This document shows positions 1 to 10,210 of a stretch of DNA of 64,000 nt, one piece after another; within the stretch, counting starts at the first letter, position 1; each line of letters starts with the position of its first letter. The stretch lies in the NCBI GenBank assembly GCA_019828545.1, contig JACVRA010000256.1:1-64000 (forward strand). Direction: 5' to 3'. A model generated the notes under the pieces. It was given only the letters and a program-made list of their open reading frames with translations, made no database searches and was not told the origin of the DNA. The DNA is from Paracamarosporium sp. OC-R06-R3 (lineage: Eukaryota > Ascomycota > Dothideomycetes > Pleosporales > Didymosphaeriaceae). The translations under genes were made by a program, and so were the position numbers.

Positions 1-1964
1 GAGTGGCGACTCGCTACGTAGTTACGTTACAGCAAGTAAAATCATGATGATCACCATCAATGAGGGAGTGAAGCGTCTTTTCTATCGTCATTTGTGGAGT
101 GAACAAAAGTACGTAGCCTGGATCATCATGGAAGCTGGACAGCTATGCATGCAGCGCACTGCTTTAGTGTATAAATCTTCTACCCGTATTCTTAGCCCTT
201 AGATGGTGTTATTTAAAGGGTTGCCCAGGCAATTTGCTATGGGGGTTGGTTTGACAGCAGATCTCGACTACAACATAACCATGAGAGTAGATGGCCCTCT
301 TCCTCGTCAAGGACATGTCTCTCAAAACTTATCCGCTCAATCTATTCTTCTTGGTCCTCCCTGAATCACTCATTGAAGAACATTGGACACGCCCCAGCAA
401 TTGGAACAGAGATCAGAAAGCTAGCACACATCGAAAGACAAAGGATATGCTTTGATGCTGTTTGGTAGCACAGTCTATGAATCTCCAAAGGGTTTTATCG
501 AGATATTTTGATGTTTTGTTGACGGTCGATACTGACAGAAGGTTATACTAAAGTAAACGGACCATGTCTTGCTCCGAGACATGAAGTACAGCCCTTCGCC
601 TCACGTGTGCGATTGTTAGATTTATCTTGCATATCGAAAATCACTTACACCTGAACTGATGGAATTTTTCTGCAACACAGGTTCTCATTGCGAAAACGCT
701 GGTGAACCATCACTTGTTGACAGTGAGGGAGAGAGGAACTGCGTTCAACACTGTTTCACGCTTTGGAATGCCGGTCCTTAAGGCTCGGGTCAAATGCGTT
801 AGTGTCGCATGGATTGAGGTCGATCTGCTACGCTCAAGACTACCGTGACAGGTATTCAGCAGGAAGACGGCAAGTGCTAGCTTGCATGTCCATTGCTACG
901 TCTAAAATCAAAGATGAAGAGAAAATGTGGCATGTCGTCGTCGATGTATAGTGATGGGCATGCCACTGTCACCCGTTCTGCACTGTTTGTATCCGTCATG
1001 CGCAACCCATTTTTTTCCCTTGGTGCTGCATGATAATGCGGTAGCGGCCACGCGCATCGGGGGCTGGTAGAGACACAGCGAGCACAGGAGATGCAGTGGC
1101 ACGAATTGCGGAGACGCAGGGCATTGGATGCTTTACCAAGGCAATGGATATCGGGAGGCGAAGGTGGCCTTGAGGGAAGGCCGGAGCAGTCAGCTCGGGT
1201 GGTTGGCTGGGGGCAAGACAAAGATCAGACGGGCAGCTCCCTCGTCAAACAAGGGCCGGATTCAGGCAGGACACGACGACGACTGAAACCGAGTTACATG
1301 GCAACGGGCACGGCGAGCGATGATAGGTGACAACGCACCGTCACAGAGGAGGCTGAAAGGACGGGCAAATTGAGTGGCTATGCGTACGCCGTGCCGCTCT
1401 GCAAACAAACACAGGAGGCGAGCGAGCATGAGCAGTGTGCGCGTGTCGTCCAGCGCACGCCTCGAAACACATCGAATGTGGACGCATAGCAGTCCCTAAC
1501 CGGATCGGCGCAGAAACAATAACGGCTCTGCGGTGGAGACGTGCGATGACCTCGATGATGTTCATCGCTCCCCAAAAATAGGCGCATGGTGGCGCACCGC
1601 GGCGCGCCATGCCCCGGTCACTAGGCCAGAGTTGCGCTTCCCCCCTGCCGCTTTTCTCTGCTCTCCGCTCGCCGTTGCCGCGCCGTCTCCTAATCACCTC
1701 ACTGCAGCCAACCTCCTCTTCGACCCTCGTTACCGCCGCATTTCCTTTGCTCCTTTGCCAGTCGCTCGTTTCCGGGGCCTGGGAGTGAAATCTGCATCCC
1801 TTTTCTTGTTGCGTTCCAGCTTGTTGACGGCTCCACCTCGCACCACCGCACCGAGCTGACCACAGCACACTCGACCGTCGCACCCGCCCGCTCGCCAGCC
1901 GCCCTTCCATCCACAGCTTTCCCAATCCGTCCCTCCACCTCCACCAAAGGCCCCCATCCACGCC
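1..1964. other. Left-edge region without a supported gene
   Basis: I see no recognisable coding sequence here. Open frames of up to 248 codons on the minus strand lack any domain, lie in GC-rich sequence and overlap each other, so I treat them as chance. The last 300 bases are pyrimidine-rich and lie directly upstream of the ATG at 1965, as expected for a fungal promoter and 5' UTR. Any gene continuing in from the left edge is not visible. Confidence 0.6.
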
Positions 1965-2930
1965 ATGAGGCCGTCCCAGTTGCTCGCCGCGGCGGTGGCT
2001 CTCTCCTCCGTCACGGCAGCCGCGTCCAATGTTTTCGACAGCATCAATGCCTTGGGCGACGCCAAGTACATGTTTGTTGCTCGACAAGAGGGTGCGTCCT
2101 TCGTTCCTTCCATCTCATCCATGTTTTTGCTGATCCCATGCAGACGAAGACTCGACCACCTCCGCGAAGAAGGAGGCCTCGACCACGGATGCTCCCAAGG
2201 AAACTGACAAGGCTACCGAATCGGAAAAGCCGACAGCAACCAAGAGCGAAGCGAAGACGACCGGCAAGGGTGACTCAAGCGATAAAACCGACAAGGCTAC
2301 CAAGACGACTAGCAAGCCCAAGGTCACCAACTTTGGCCCCGATGTGCAGCCTGGAGGCATCCAGATGGTCACGCCAAATCCAGTCCTAGGCCAGCAGTAC
2401 TACAAGGTCGGCGATTGGGTCACATTTGCGTGGAACTACACTTCGCTCTCCATCACGCCTTCGGCCGTAGATATCTTGGCCTCGTGCTCCGTGAACCAAC
2501 AAACCTACACCATCTCTGTCAATCACACGGTCAAGCCGACCGATACAATTCTCTGGGACACAGGTTCTTACAAAGAAAAACACCCTAATGGCCCGGATTT
2601 CGTTAGCGAGATGTACACGCTGCTCATCTACGATGCCCAGTCCAGTGTCAGTGCAGCCCCGAAAGCTGGCTACTTGAGCCCTTTCAACCAGTTCTACTTC
2701 GGCATGTATACGCCGGAACCATATGTGAAATGGGATGGTAAGACATACTCTTTGATTGCTCCCAGACTGGAATGGTTTGCTGATATTTTCTAGAATGGGA
2801 GTGCTCGAATTGCTTGAAGAATGACGCACTGTCTCTACTCGCAAGCCCCACGTCCAAGGTCTTCCTCATCACTTCTGCTACAACGTTCGCTTCCTTCTTG
2901 TACTTCGCCAACGCCTTTGGCCTATGGTGA
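1965..2930 (+). CDS. Secreted or membrane-anchored DUF7137-type protein
   Basis: Three exons (1965-2091, 2144-2737, 2794-2930) give 285 residues. A signal peptide (MRPSQLLAAAVALSSVTAAA) is followed by a Ser/Thr/Lys-rich linker at about residues 45-90 that is likely O-glycosylated. A conserved globular domain follows, beginning near PGGIQMVTPNP with several N-glycosylation sequons, then a WECSNC motif. A hydrophobic C-terminal segment ends in FANAFGLW, consistent with a membrane or GPI anchor. Both introns have GT-AG ends and keep the frame; the last exon was placed from the TAG acceptor at 2791-2793. The domain matches what I recall as DUF7137, a fungal family without known function. A role at the cell surface or in the secretory path is inferred only from topology. 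The next gene, RAD26, is convergent. Confidence 0.85.
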
Positions 2931-3609
2931 ACACCGCCAACGCTACACGCCCTCGAGACCTACCACACATCACCAATGTTTCAGCATCACGTACGATAAC
3001 GGCATCTCTTCCCTTCATACATTGTTTATATTTCACTCCTTACTGGGAATAAAAAATGGGTCACGGCGCACTTTTGGCTTGTAGCGTTCGTCACGTCGGA
3101 TCTTTTCCAATCTCGATCATTTAAGGCATAGGATGTTGGGCGCGGTCATTTTGTGGGAGCATGGAGAGAAGGTCGCATTTAGGAATATATGCATCACTAA
3201 TAATCGAGAGTAAGAGTATGTTCGGTTATACTCGTAATATTTCATTTGGGGGTTAGACGGACTGAAGAAGGCACGGGATCGCAAGACTCCTGACTGTCAC
3301 GATGTATGTACGTAGCGTCTTATCAATATCACAATCAACGCAATTGAGCTTGTTGATATCGTCACGCACTCTCCACAACAGGAACTTTCGAAATGTTGAT
3401 GTAATCTTGTTTGATGCGTGGAATGCGTGCTCGCCCTGGCAACAAGGTCTGGGCAAGAATGCTGTGGTATCTCCCTCTCTTCTCCTAACGCCGTAGATGC
3501 ATACATGATTCCCAAAAAAGATGCTCGCGCCCAAGTACCCACTCATGCAATCATAACTTCAGAAAAAGAAGGGAAGAACCAAGGGTGCTGCTAAGAGCTC
3601 GGTAACCGC
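2931..3609. other. Intergenic, convergent 3' regions
   Basis: The ends of the DUF7137-type gene and RAD26 face each other across 679 bases. The sequence is AT-richer than the flanking coding regions and I see nothing beyond 3' UTRs. Small open frames at 3253-3546 have no domain. Confidence 0.6.
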
Positions 3610-6600
3610 CTACCCTCGGCCAGCACCCCTATCCCCCCTCCACTCATCCTTCAGCTTCCACCTGCCCCTCCCAGAACCTCCTCCCCTCTCCATGGTCGCA
3701 ATCATCTTCAGCATCTCCCTGAATTCCTCGTTCCGTCCAGGCACAGCTCTACAATAGTGATCGAAGTGATCGACCAGCATCTTCGTCGGCACGACGCCGC
3801 CATGCGTCAGCATGAAGTCGCGTATGCGCTCGAGCATCTGGCGGCCACGCAGCGAAGTAGGTTGCGGTGTATTCGACCGCGACGACCCGGGAGACAGTGT
3901 CCTAGCGGGTGTGACTGGGAGCGAGCGGCCCTGTCGTGCAGCAAGATTTGATAGAACAGAGGAGGAAGAAGGTCCACCACGACCGCCGCCACGACCGCCA
4001 CGGATGCTGTGCAGGTTGCCACGGGAGGGTGGAGGTGCAGGACGACCAGCTTCGCCGTGCATACCGGTCCAAGTCGGCACGCCAACGGGTGCGTGACGTG
4101 CTTCTTCCATGCTCTTTTTTAGCTGCTCTGCTGCAACGGCAGCTTGACGCTTGGCTTCGCGCTGGATGAAGGCTGGGTCAGCCTGCACCTTGCGCTTGCG
4201 GCCATCTGCGGTTGTGTTCATGATTGTATCATGCTCGAGGACGGAGTGAACGCCTGATTTTGCGAAGATGGAGGACATGAGGCGTGAATCTGATTTGCCT
4301 TCTTCGCCGTCTTCCTTCGCCGGATCTTCGGAGTCGGAAACAGGAGCTTGGTATGTTTCCGCAGCAGCGATGCCTTTCATGGCCGCGAGGTCCGCCTGTG
4401 CAGTTGCATCTGGTACAGGCTGTGCCGTACCATTTGCGGTATTGCCGTCATTATCGAATTGAACTTCTGAGCCGCGAAACATGTTTCCAGTCTCTGTTTC
4501 GCCATCAGCTTTGTCGCTGCCGAGCGTAAAGAGATCGTGTAAATCGCTCATTTGAAACGTTTGTCGCTGCTTTGGATCTTTCAAAACCTTATTCGTAAGG
4601 AATTGCTTGAAGATCTGGCGATGGTAGATTTTCTCCTCGATGGTGCCAGCCGACATAAGACGGTATATTTCAACCTCTCGCTTCTGTCCAAGACGCCACG
4701 AGCGCTCACGGGCCTGTATGTCTGTCGATGGATTCCAATCGGGATCGTAGATAATCACGCGATTGGCTCCTGTGAGATTGACACCGAGACCCCCGACTTT
4801 GGTCGTGAGTAGAAATACATGCAGATTCGGGTTGTTGTTGAACTCGTCTACCATGTCTTGTCGGTTCTTAATAGGTGTTTCTCCGTCCATGCGCCGGTAG
4901 TTGATGTCTGGTAAGCGATCGAGATACTTCTGAAGAATGTCAAGCATTATGCGATGCTGAGCGAAAAGGAGCGTTTTGTGTCCACCTTTCACCCACAGTG
5001 ATAGTAGCTCCTTGACAACCTGCATCTTGCCTGATTTATTCGCAGCGCCATAGTCATAGCCGACTTTCTTTGAGAGGTTCTTGTGATCTACAAGATCCGG
5101 GTGGTTGCACACCTTACGAAGGAAGTCTATACCAAACAGCATTTGTCGCTTGCCGCTTGATATAGATTTCATTTCCTCTGATTGTAAAAAGCCCTCATAT
5201 GCTTCTCGCTGCTGCCGCGTCAACTTGCAGAACAAGACTTGCTCTTTCTTCTGTGGAAGATCTGCTGCAACATCCACCTTGAATCTTTGCAAGAGATATG
5301 GACTAACGGCATCTTTCAGTGTCTCTGCGCACCGCATAGCAGTCTCAAATTCAAGGTTGGAAGCATTCGCATAACCGCCTCGTTTGATTGGGAATTCGAA
5401 CTGGTTGCGAAAATTAACCAATGTACCCAGGCGCATGGGAAAAACAAAGTCAAATAGCGACCACAGCTCAGTAAGATTGTTCTGTATTGGAGTGCCTGAG
5501 AGGATGACGCGACTAGGAGTACGCAGTTCTTTGCAGTGTATGGTGACGGCGGCATCGGGATTTCGAATCTTGTGTCCTTCGTCAAGAATAGCTGTTTCCC
5601 AATCAACAGGTACCAGAAATTCCGCATAGGTTTGGAGCCCAGTGTAGGTGGTAACCAATACATGACCCTCACGCTTGACCTTCTCTACGATCTTCTTGGC
5701 TGCCTTGCCGGCACCTGTCAGCGTGTCGTCATAATCTCCATAGCCTCGCAGCTCCATATCGCGCTCGATTTGTTCCTCGCGGCGAGTGTTAAGCATACCG
5801 GTTCCTGATGAATGGAGGATTGATACACGCAGCGCCGGCCACCATCGATGGAACTCGTTCACCCATTGCTTCATCACAGTAGCCGGACAGACCACGATGA
5901 CGGGGTTTGTAAGTTTCTTCGAATAGTGCAGACCAGCGACGAAAGATATGGCCTGAATGGTTTTGCCTAGACCCATTTCATCCCCGACAATACCACCAAC
6001 GTTTTGCGAGTAAAGCTCCCACAACCACTGTACACCGGTTTTCTGGTAGTCGAACAGAGCTGGATAGATGTCGCCGGGTATTTTGAACCCTCCATCTAGC
6101 TCCGTGTCGGGCTCGGTAGGGTGGGGATTATAGCACTCTTCTTCGTTCTCATCAATTTGGAGAACTCGACCACTTCGTGCTGCTGCTTGCATCCGTGCTG
6201 CCGAGCGCTTCTCGGACCAAGCGCGTATTCGCTGTTGATACACTTTTTCATTACCATCATCAACACCGGCTAGATCATCCTGCTCATCCGCGAATTGGGT
6301 AGTTTTGCCCTTCGGCCTACTCTTCTTAGCACTTACTTTGCGCTTTCGGCCGACTCGTTCCTCCTCGTATTCATCTCCTTCCGAGATGTCTTCAAGGTCA
6401 TCTTCGGTCTCGCCTAGAGCTGCAAGCTGACGATCGCTCATACCAGGCATATACACGTCGTCAGACTCATCCTCTGATATCTCTGGGGCACTGCTACCCT
6501 CTCGTGGGCTGACAGCACCCGAAAGTGGGGCCCTTCGTCGCTTCTTCTTGGGGCGCGGAGTTCTGGGAGGAGTGCTAGCATTTGAAAGTGAATCTTCAAT

Positions 6601-7296
6601 ATCAAACCCCGGTTTCATGAGATTCTGGTGTGATTTGGGGCCCTTGCTGGCCTCATCAACCATATCGTCTACTTCTGCATCCTGCATCACCTCGGCAAGT
6701 GTTCCAGATTGTTGCTTATCCTGCGCAATTTTGGAAAATGGTGTGATCTTGCCAGTGCGTATAAGGAATTCACGGCGGCTCTCGTTCGGCATAGGCCCAT
6801 GGACTCCGTCCTGCGCGGACTCATCTTCGCCTGACGCTTTGTGTCTATCGTTTATGCGCTGCTGTATCGCATCTAGCTCTTCGTCTATGCCGTCGATTTT
6901 CTTTTGGTAGACTTGGATCTCAGCTCGTAGTTTCAGCTTCTGCGACTCGAGTAGAGGCATTGCCAGTCGGTTCCGAAGTTTCTGTATCGCTTGTTGAGCC
7001 CGCTTGGCCTCGGCCTCTGCCTTCTCCATGCGCTTCTTGTCCCGCTCATCAGCCTGCTCTATGAGCAGTTGGTCAGCCTGCCTGCCAATATCGCGCTCCA
7101 GATCATTTTGATCCCTTGTTCCGGTCGTGAGAAACTTCAATCGTGTCTCCTCATCGGCGTCTACAGGAAGCTCGTCTGCTGTAGGGATCGCATCTCCAGC
7201 TTCGGCATTTTCTAAGGCAGTTACGCTCGCGGAATCGACAACAGAAGCTTGCACAGTGTCTGAATCGGTAGCCCCGTGCGAAGGCGAAGAAGACAT
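3610..7296 (-). CDS. RAD26: SNF2-family DNA repair ATPase, RAD26/CSB (ERCC6) orthologue
   Basis: This uninterrupted frame encodes 1,228 residues. CSB/Rad26 proteins are DNA-dependent ATPases that bind stalled RNA polymerase II and start transcription-coupled nucleotide excision repair in the nucleus. An acidic and basic N-terminal region includes a coiled coil at about residues 85-155 and a KKKRRR nuclear signal. The SNF2 core has Walker A GDEMGLGKT near residue 440, the DEGH box near 573, SGTPIQNN, and the helicase C part with RMDGETP near 808 and a QARERSWRLGQ motif VI near 865. The C-terminal 70 residues look like the winged-helix domain of CSB (RIRDFMLTHGG, then a GRGRWKLKDEW end). Length and order fit the family. 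The gene is intronless, unlike most of its neighbours. The start was chosen as the first ATG before the acidic N-terminus. Confidence 0.95.
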   Translation of the reverse strand: MSSSPSHGATDSDTVQASVVDSASVTALENAEAGDAIPTADELPVDADEETRLKFLTTGTRDQNDLERDIGRQADQLLIEQADERDKKRMEKAEAEAKRAQQAIQKLRNRLAMPLLESQKLKLRAEIQVYQKKIDGIDEELDAIQQRINDRHKASGEDESAQDGVHGPMPNESRREFLIRTGKITPFSKIAQDKQQSGTLAEVMQDAEVDDMVDEASKGPKSHQNLMKPGFDIEDSLSNASTPPRTPRPKKKRRRAPLSGAVSPREGSSAPEISEDESDDVYMPGMSDRQLAALGETEDDLEDISEGDEYEEERVGRKRKVSAKKSRPKGKTTQFADEQDDLAGVDDGNEKVYQQRIRAWSEKRSAARMQAAARSGRVLQIDENEEECYNPHPTEPDTELDGGFKIPGDIYPALFDYQKTGVQWLWELYSQNVGGIVGDEMGLGKTIQAISFVAGLHYSKKLTNPVIVVCPATVMKQWVNEFHRWWPALRVSILHSSGTGMLNTRREEQIERDMELRGYGDYDDTLTGAGKAAKKIVEKVKREGHVLVTTYTGLQTYAEFLVPVDWETAILDEGHKIRNPDAAVTIHCKELRTPSRVILSGTPIQNNLTELWSLFDFVFPMRLGTLVNFRNQFEFPIKRGGYANASNLEFETAMRCAETLKDAVSPYLLQRFKVDVAADLPQKKEQVLFCKLTRQQREAYEGFLQSEEMKSISSGKRQMLFGIDFLRKVCNHPDLVDHKNLSKKVGYDYGAANKSGKMQVVKELLSLWVKGGHKTLLFAQHRIMLDILQKYLDRLPDINYRRMDGETPIKNRQDMVDEFNNNPNLHVFLLTTKVGGLGVNLTGANRVIIYDPDWNPSTDIQARERSWRLGQKREVEIYRLMSAGTIEEKIYHRQIFKQFLTNKVLKDPKQRQTFQMSDLHDLFTLGSDKADGETETGNMFRGSEVQFDNDGNTANGTAQPVPDATAQADLAAMKGIAAAETYQAPVSDSEDPAKEDGEEGKSDSRLMSSIFAKSGVHSVLEHDTIMNTTADGRKRKVQADPAFIQREAKRQAAVAAEQLKKSMEEARHAPVGVPTWTGMHGEAGRPAPPPSRGNLHSIRGGRGGGRGGPSSSSVLSNLAARQGRSLPVTPARTLSPGSSRSNTPQPTSLRGRQMLERIRDFMLTHGGVVPTKMLVDHFDHYCRAVPGRNEEFREMLKMIATMERGGGSGRGRWKLKDEWRGDRGAGRG

Positions 7297-7796
7297 TGCT
7301 GCGGGAGTGCGTTAGCCTAAGAAGGCGGTTTGCGACAACCGGATGTGCGAGGAGGACAAAAACAATCAAATCAGGCTTCTATCACAGCGAGGATAAGGAG
7401 TGAAAATGCGCGGCAAAAACTCAAGGAGCGCATGGTGGGGGGCGACAGTGAAGGCTGAAGTAACGTTACGTGAAGGTTGACTCTTCCGTTAGTTCAGGCA
7501 GTCGAACGGCGGATTACATCATTGATTGGTTGCGACGCGGACTCACGTGCGCACCCGACAACGCTCCTCGCCACACACGTGTGCATCTTCTCCGCCGTCA
7601 ATGTTGCGACGTCAAAGATTGGGAAGCACCATTGGGGATTCGGTGGTATGCATGTACAGGTGAGAGAATCAAATAGATATCGCTGGGCCCTAATAGATAC
7701 TGTTGACCATCGTTCCCTTATAAAGGCTGATTGACATTGCGTCCTGCTGTAGATGCCTTGTGCTCTATTATACATAGTCGCATCCGAGAGTTGTGT
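7297..7796. other. Intergenic, RAD26 promoter side
   Basis: About 500 bases separate the RAD26 start from the 3' end of the amadoriase gene, both on the minus strand. I see no gene. The region should hold the RAD26 promoter and the amadoriase 3' UTR. Confidence 0.6.
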
Positions 7797-9272
7797 CTAT
7801 AATTTCGCCTTTGCAGGGTCGTTGTTCCAACCTGGCATGTCCGCAAGGTCCTTTGCCGGCGCTCTCCGCCTCGACTTCAACGCGTCTCCCCCTGGACGCC
7901 ATCTCCAAGCATTTGCGAGTTCATCTGCCAAATTATCTTCTATTAGCTCTACCACATGCTTGCCAATATTTGGAAGAAGTTTGAAAGTGTGTCTGCGTGT
8001 ACCGTTAGCCTTGTCACTCTAATACCTCAACACACACGTACCCGCTGTCGCCAGTGGCCAATATGAAGTTCTTCCATTTTGGATGCTCGCAAATCAGCAA
8101 CGCGGCATCCGCAGTATCTGTGCACCAACATAGTGCTCGGTTGAACAGCTTTTTGTTCTTAAATTGGGGAAGAAAGGCATCGATCGCTCGCCGAATGCTC
8201 TTTTCTGATGCGTCTGGATACGTGTCTGTCGGGTGTTTCGCGTGCGACCTAGGCACAGAGATCTTTTTGGGGCCATCTGCGCCAAAAGGTTGATGTTTCT
8301 TGAACCGGGTGAAACCAGGGAACTCGTCGCAAACTTTGATTACGCCGTACTCGTCTGGTTCGAAGAAGAAGCCAATGTCGCCATTATACACCACCGGCGA
8401 ATTCTTATACTCGGCCGCTTCTTGAGGTGTCAAACGCATCTGAGCATATACCCAAGCCTGACGCGCCAATTAGTATTAGTCAGTTAGACGATTGCATGCG
8501 CGACTGACTTTTGAGACACATTGATCTTCAAGGTCCACCAATACTGAGCTCCAAGCTCCTGCGGCTAGTACGACCTTGTCAGCGTAGTACTTTGTGCCAT
8601 CCACTGTTTCGACGCCTATACAAGTCACGCCGTCTTTCGCGAACAACGGTTGCTTGAACGATCCAGCACCTCCAAAACCGAAATTGACACCCTCCTCTAA
8701 TAGATACAAACCGATGGCTCTGATTGCTTTTGCTGCAGCTAACCAGCCGCCATCTTCACTGAAGATAGCTTTCCAGCCTTTGATTTTTTCACGATCCAAT
8801 TTGGGAGCCTTTTTCAGAATTTGATCCTCGGTATCCAGCCATTCGTTGGTCTTTTCAAGTCCTTCGTCTGCATCAAGCAATGTCTGATACTGCTTGCGCA
8901 ACTCTTTAATCTCTTCTTCGGTAGATGCACAGTCGAGCTAGTAATCAGTCAGCTTTCAATTTTCTACTTGGCCTCGAATGCTAGATATACTCTGCCGGTG
9001 TTGTGGAAGAAGGGTTTGAAAAGATCGTCATTCCTCCACATATCTCGCGCTTCCAGACTCAGCTGTACATCAACCTTGTTCCGTAAGCGGATTCCCATGA
9101 TCTTGTTGAGATCATTTCCAGCTGATTGAGCGGAAGGGATCTCATATGTGTCGAGAACGGTGATGTTCGAAGGGGTGTATCCGGACCGAAGCAAATGCAA
9201 CGCTGTCGAAGAGCCCATGGTTCCCCCTCCCCCAACAACAATGACCTTTGTATTCGCTCGTGAAGCCGCCAT
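7797..9272 (-). CDS. Fructosyl amino acid oxidase (amadoriase), peroxisomal
   Basis: Four exons on the minus strand (8991-9272, 8509-8937, 8042-8457, 7797-7992) give 440 residues. The product is an FAD enzyme that oxidatively deglycates Amadori compounds such as fructosyl-lysine or fructosyl-valine, releasing the amino acid, glucosone and hydrogen peroxide. Visible features are the N-terminal dinucleotide motif VVGGGGTMGSS, SAGNDLNKIMG, FFFEPDEYGVIKVCDE, the CWCTDTAD segment and ATGDSGHTFKLLPNIG near the C-terminus. The last three residues are AKL, a PTS1 peroxisome signal, as in Eupenicillium and Aspergillus FAOX enzymes of almost the same length. The first donor is GTATAT after HNTGR, joining to LDCASTEEE; reading through it gives a false stop. 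A TATTTAA element lies about 75 bases upstream. It is divergent from the MFS transporter. Confidence 0.93.
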
Positions 9273-9740
9273 CTCGGAGAGGTTCGTGATCGCGTACTAG
9301 AATGCTACCGGCAACAACGCATGAGATGTGTCATCTCGAACACTTAAATATCGAGAGCCTGCGAACACGCCACCGTTGATGGCACAATGTTGGTGGCCCT
9401 GGTGAAGCGATCCTGGGCTATCGAACGATTGACTAATGGTAACATGCGCGCAGCATCATCTATCCATCCGGCAAGACATCGGAGCAGCAGGGCGCATGAG
9501 CGGGTAGCGAGCTGCCTGACTGTTAAAATATCCGATTTGGGTTTGGTGCAACAGGCGCCTAACCTACGAACCCACCTCAACCCGTTATCAGTGGGACGGT
9601 TGGAGGCACCCGGCTCACGGGATTCCAGATTGACTCGACCGGGCACTATAGTACAACGATTCACTTTCAAACGTAGCAGACGACATTGGTTTGATGATCT
9701 CTGTTCGTCTTCCATGAAGCTGGGCTTATGATTCGGCCGG

Positions 9741-9748
9741 TCCGCGGA
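9741..9748. promoter_or_regulatory. TCCGCGGA palindrome, candidate Zn2Cys6 site
   Basis: A perfect 8-bp palindrome contains two inverted CCG/CGG half-sites, with a second CGGCCG palindrome 2 bases to its left. Fungal binuclear zinc regulators commonly bind such CGG pairs. It lies near the middle of the divergent promoter, 470-490 bases from each start codon. Function is inferred. Confidence 0.35.
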
Positions 9749-10097
9749 TCGCCACTAGACAACTGATTTGGCGCCCACCTCCGAGCGAGCGGTTTGGCGC
9801 GCAAACAAGGATCAGGCCAAGTTGCTAAAATCTGCAAGCTTTGACTCGAACTACTATTTTATCTCCAAGTGGTTAGGTACAACACCGCGGGCTCTCCCCA
9901 CCACCGCAATTTCGAAGCACGGGTCACAGAGCTGATTCGTCTTGTGCTCCACAGCCCGTATCTACACAATCCGGGGAAACTTGGCTCGTGGGCTAGCTTG
10001 GACCCGCAGATAAGTTGTTGCTCTAGAAGTGGGAGGCGCGGAGGGGAAATGATAGGCGAGGCTACAGCATGGAGTACATGGCCTCCGATGCCGCGCG

Positions 10098-10103
10098 TAT
10101 AAA
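10098..10103 (+). promoter_or_regulatory. TATA box of the UNC93-like transporter gene
   Basis: TATAAA lies 108 bases before the ATG at 10211, a usual distance for a fungal gene with a short leader. Confidence 0.5.
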
Positions 10104-10210
10104 GAGACGTCCACGACACCTCTCGAGGACTGTAGCACTTGGTCGGAGCCTCTCAGAACCCTAGGTCGCGTTTTGCTTATTTACCCTGGCAATAGGGATC
10201 TTTCTGAACC

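Larger units (their letters stand above)
9273..10210. promoter_or_regulatory. Shared divergent promoter of oxidase and transporter
   Basis: This 938-base gap lies between two genes transcribed away from each other. It holds a TATTTAA element for the oxidase at 9344-9350 (minus), TATAAA for the transporter at 10098-10103, and a TCCGCGGA palindrome at 9741-9748. I see no credible gene: the frames at 9344-9731 and 9859-10119 have no domain. Confidence 0.6.

Noticed and set aside
1341..2087. 248-codon minus-strand open frame
   Set aside because: It overlaps the promoter and signal-peptide exon of the DUF7137-type gene and its composition looks like a shadow of pyrimidine-rich leader DNA.
8940..8990. 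GC-AG intron in the amadoriase (donor after FE)
   Set aside because: A normal GTATAT donor a few codons earlier gives a protein matching known FAOX enzymes without the odd VYLAFE insertion.
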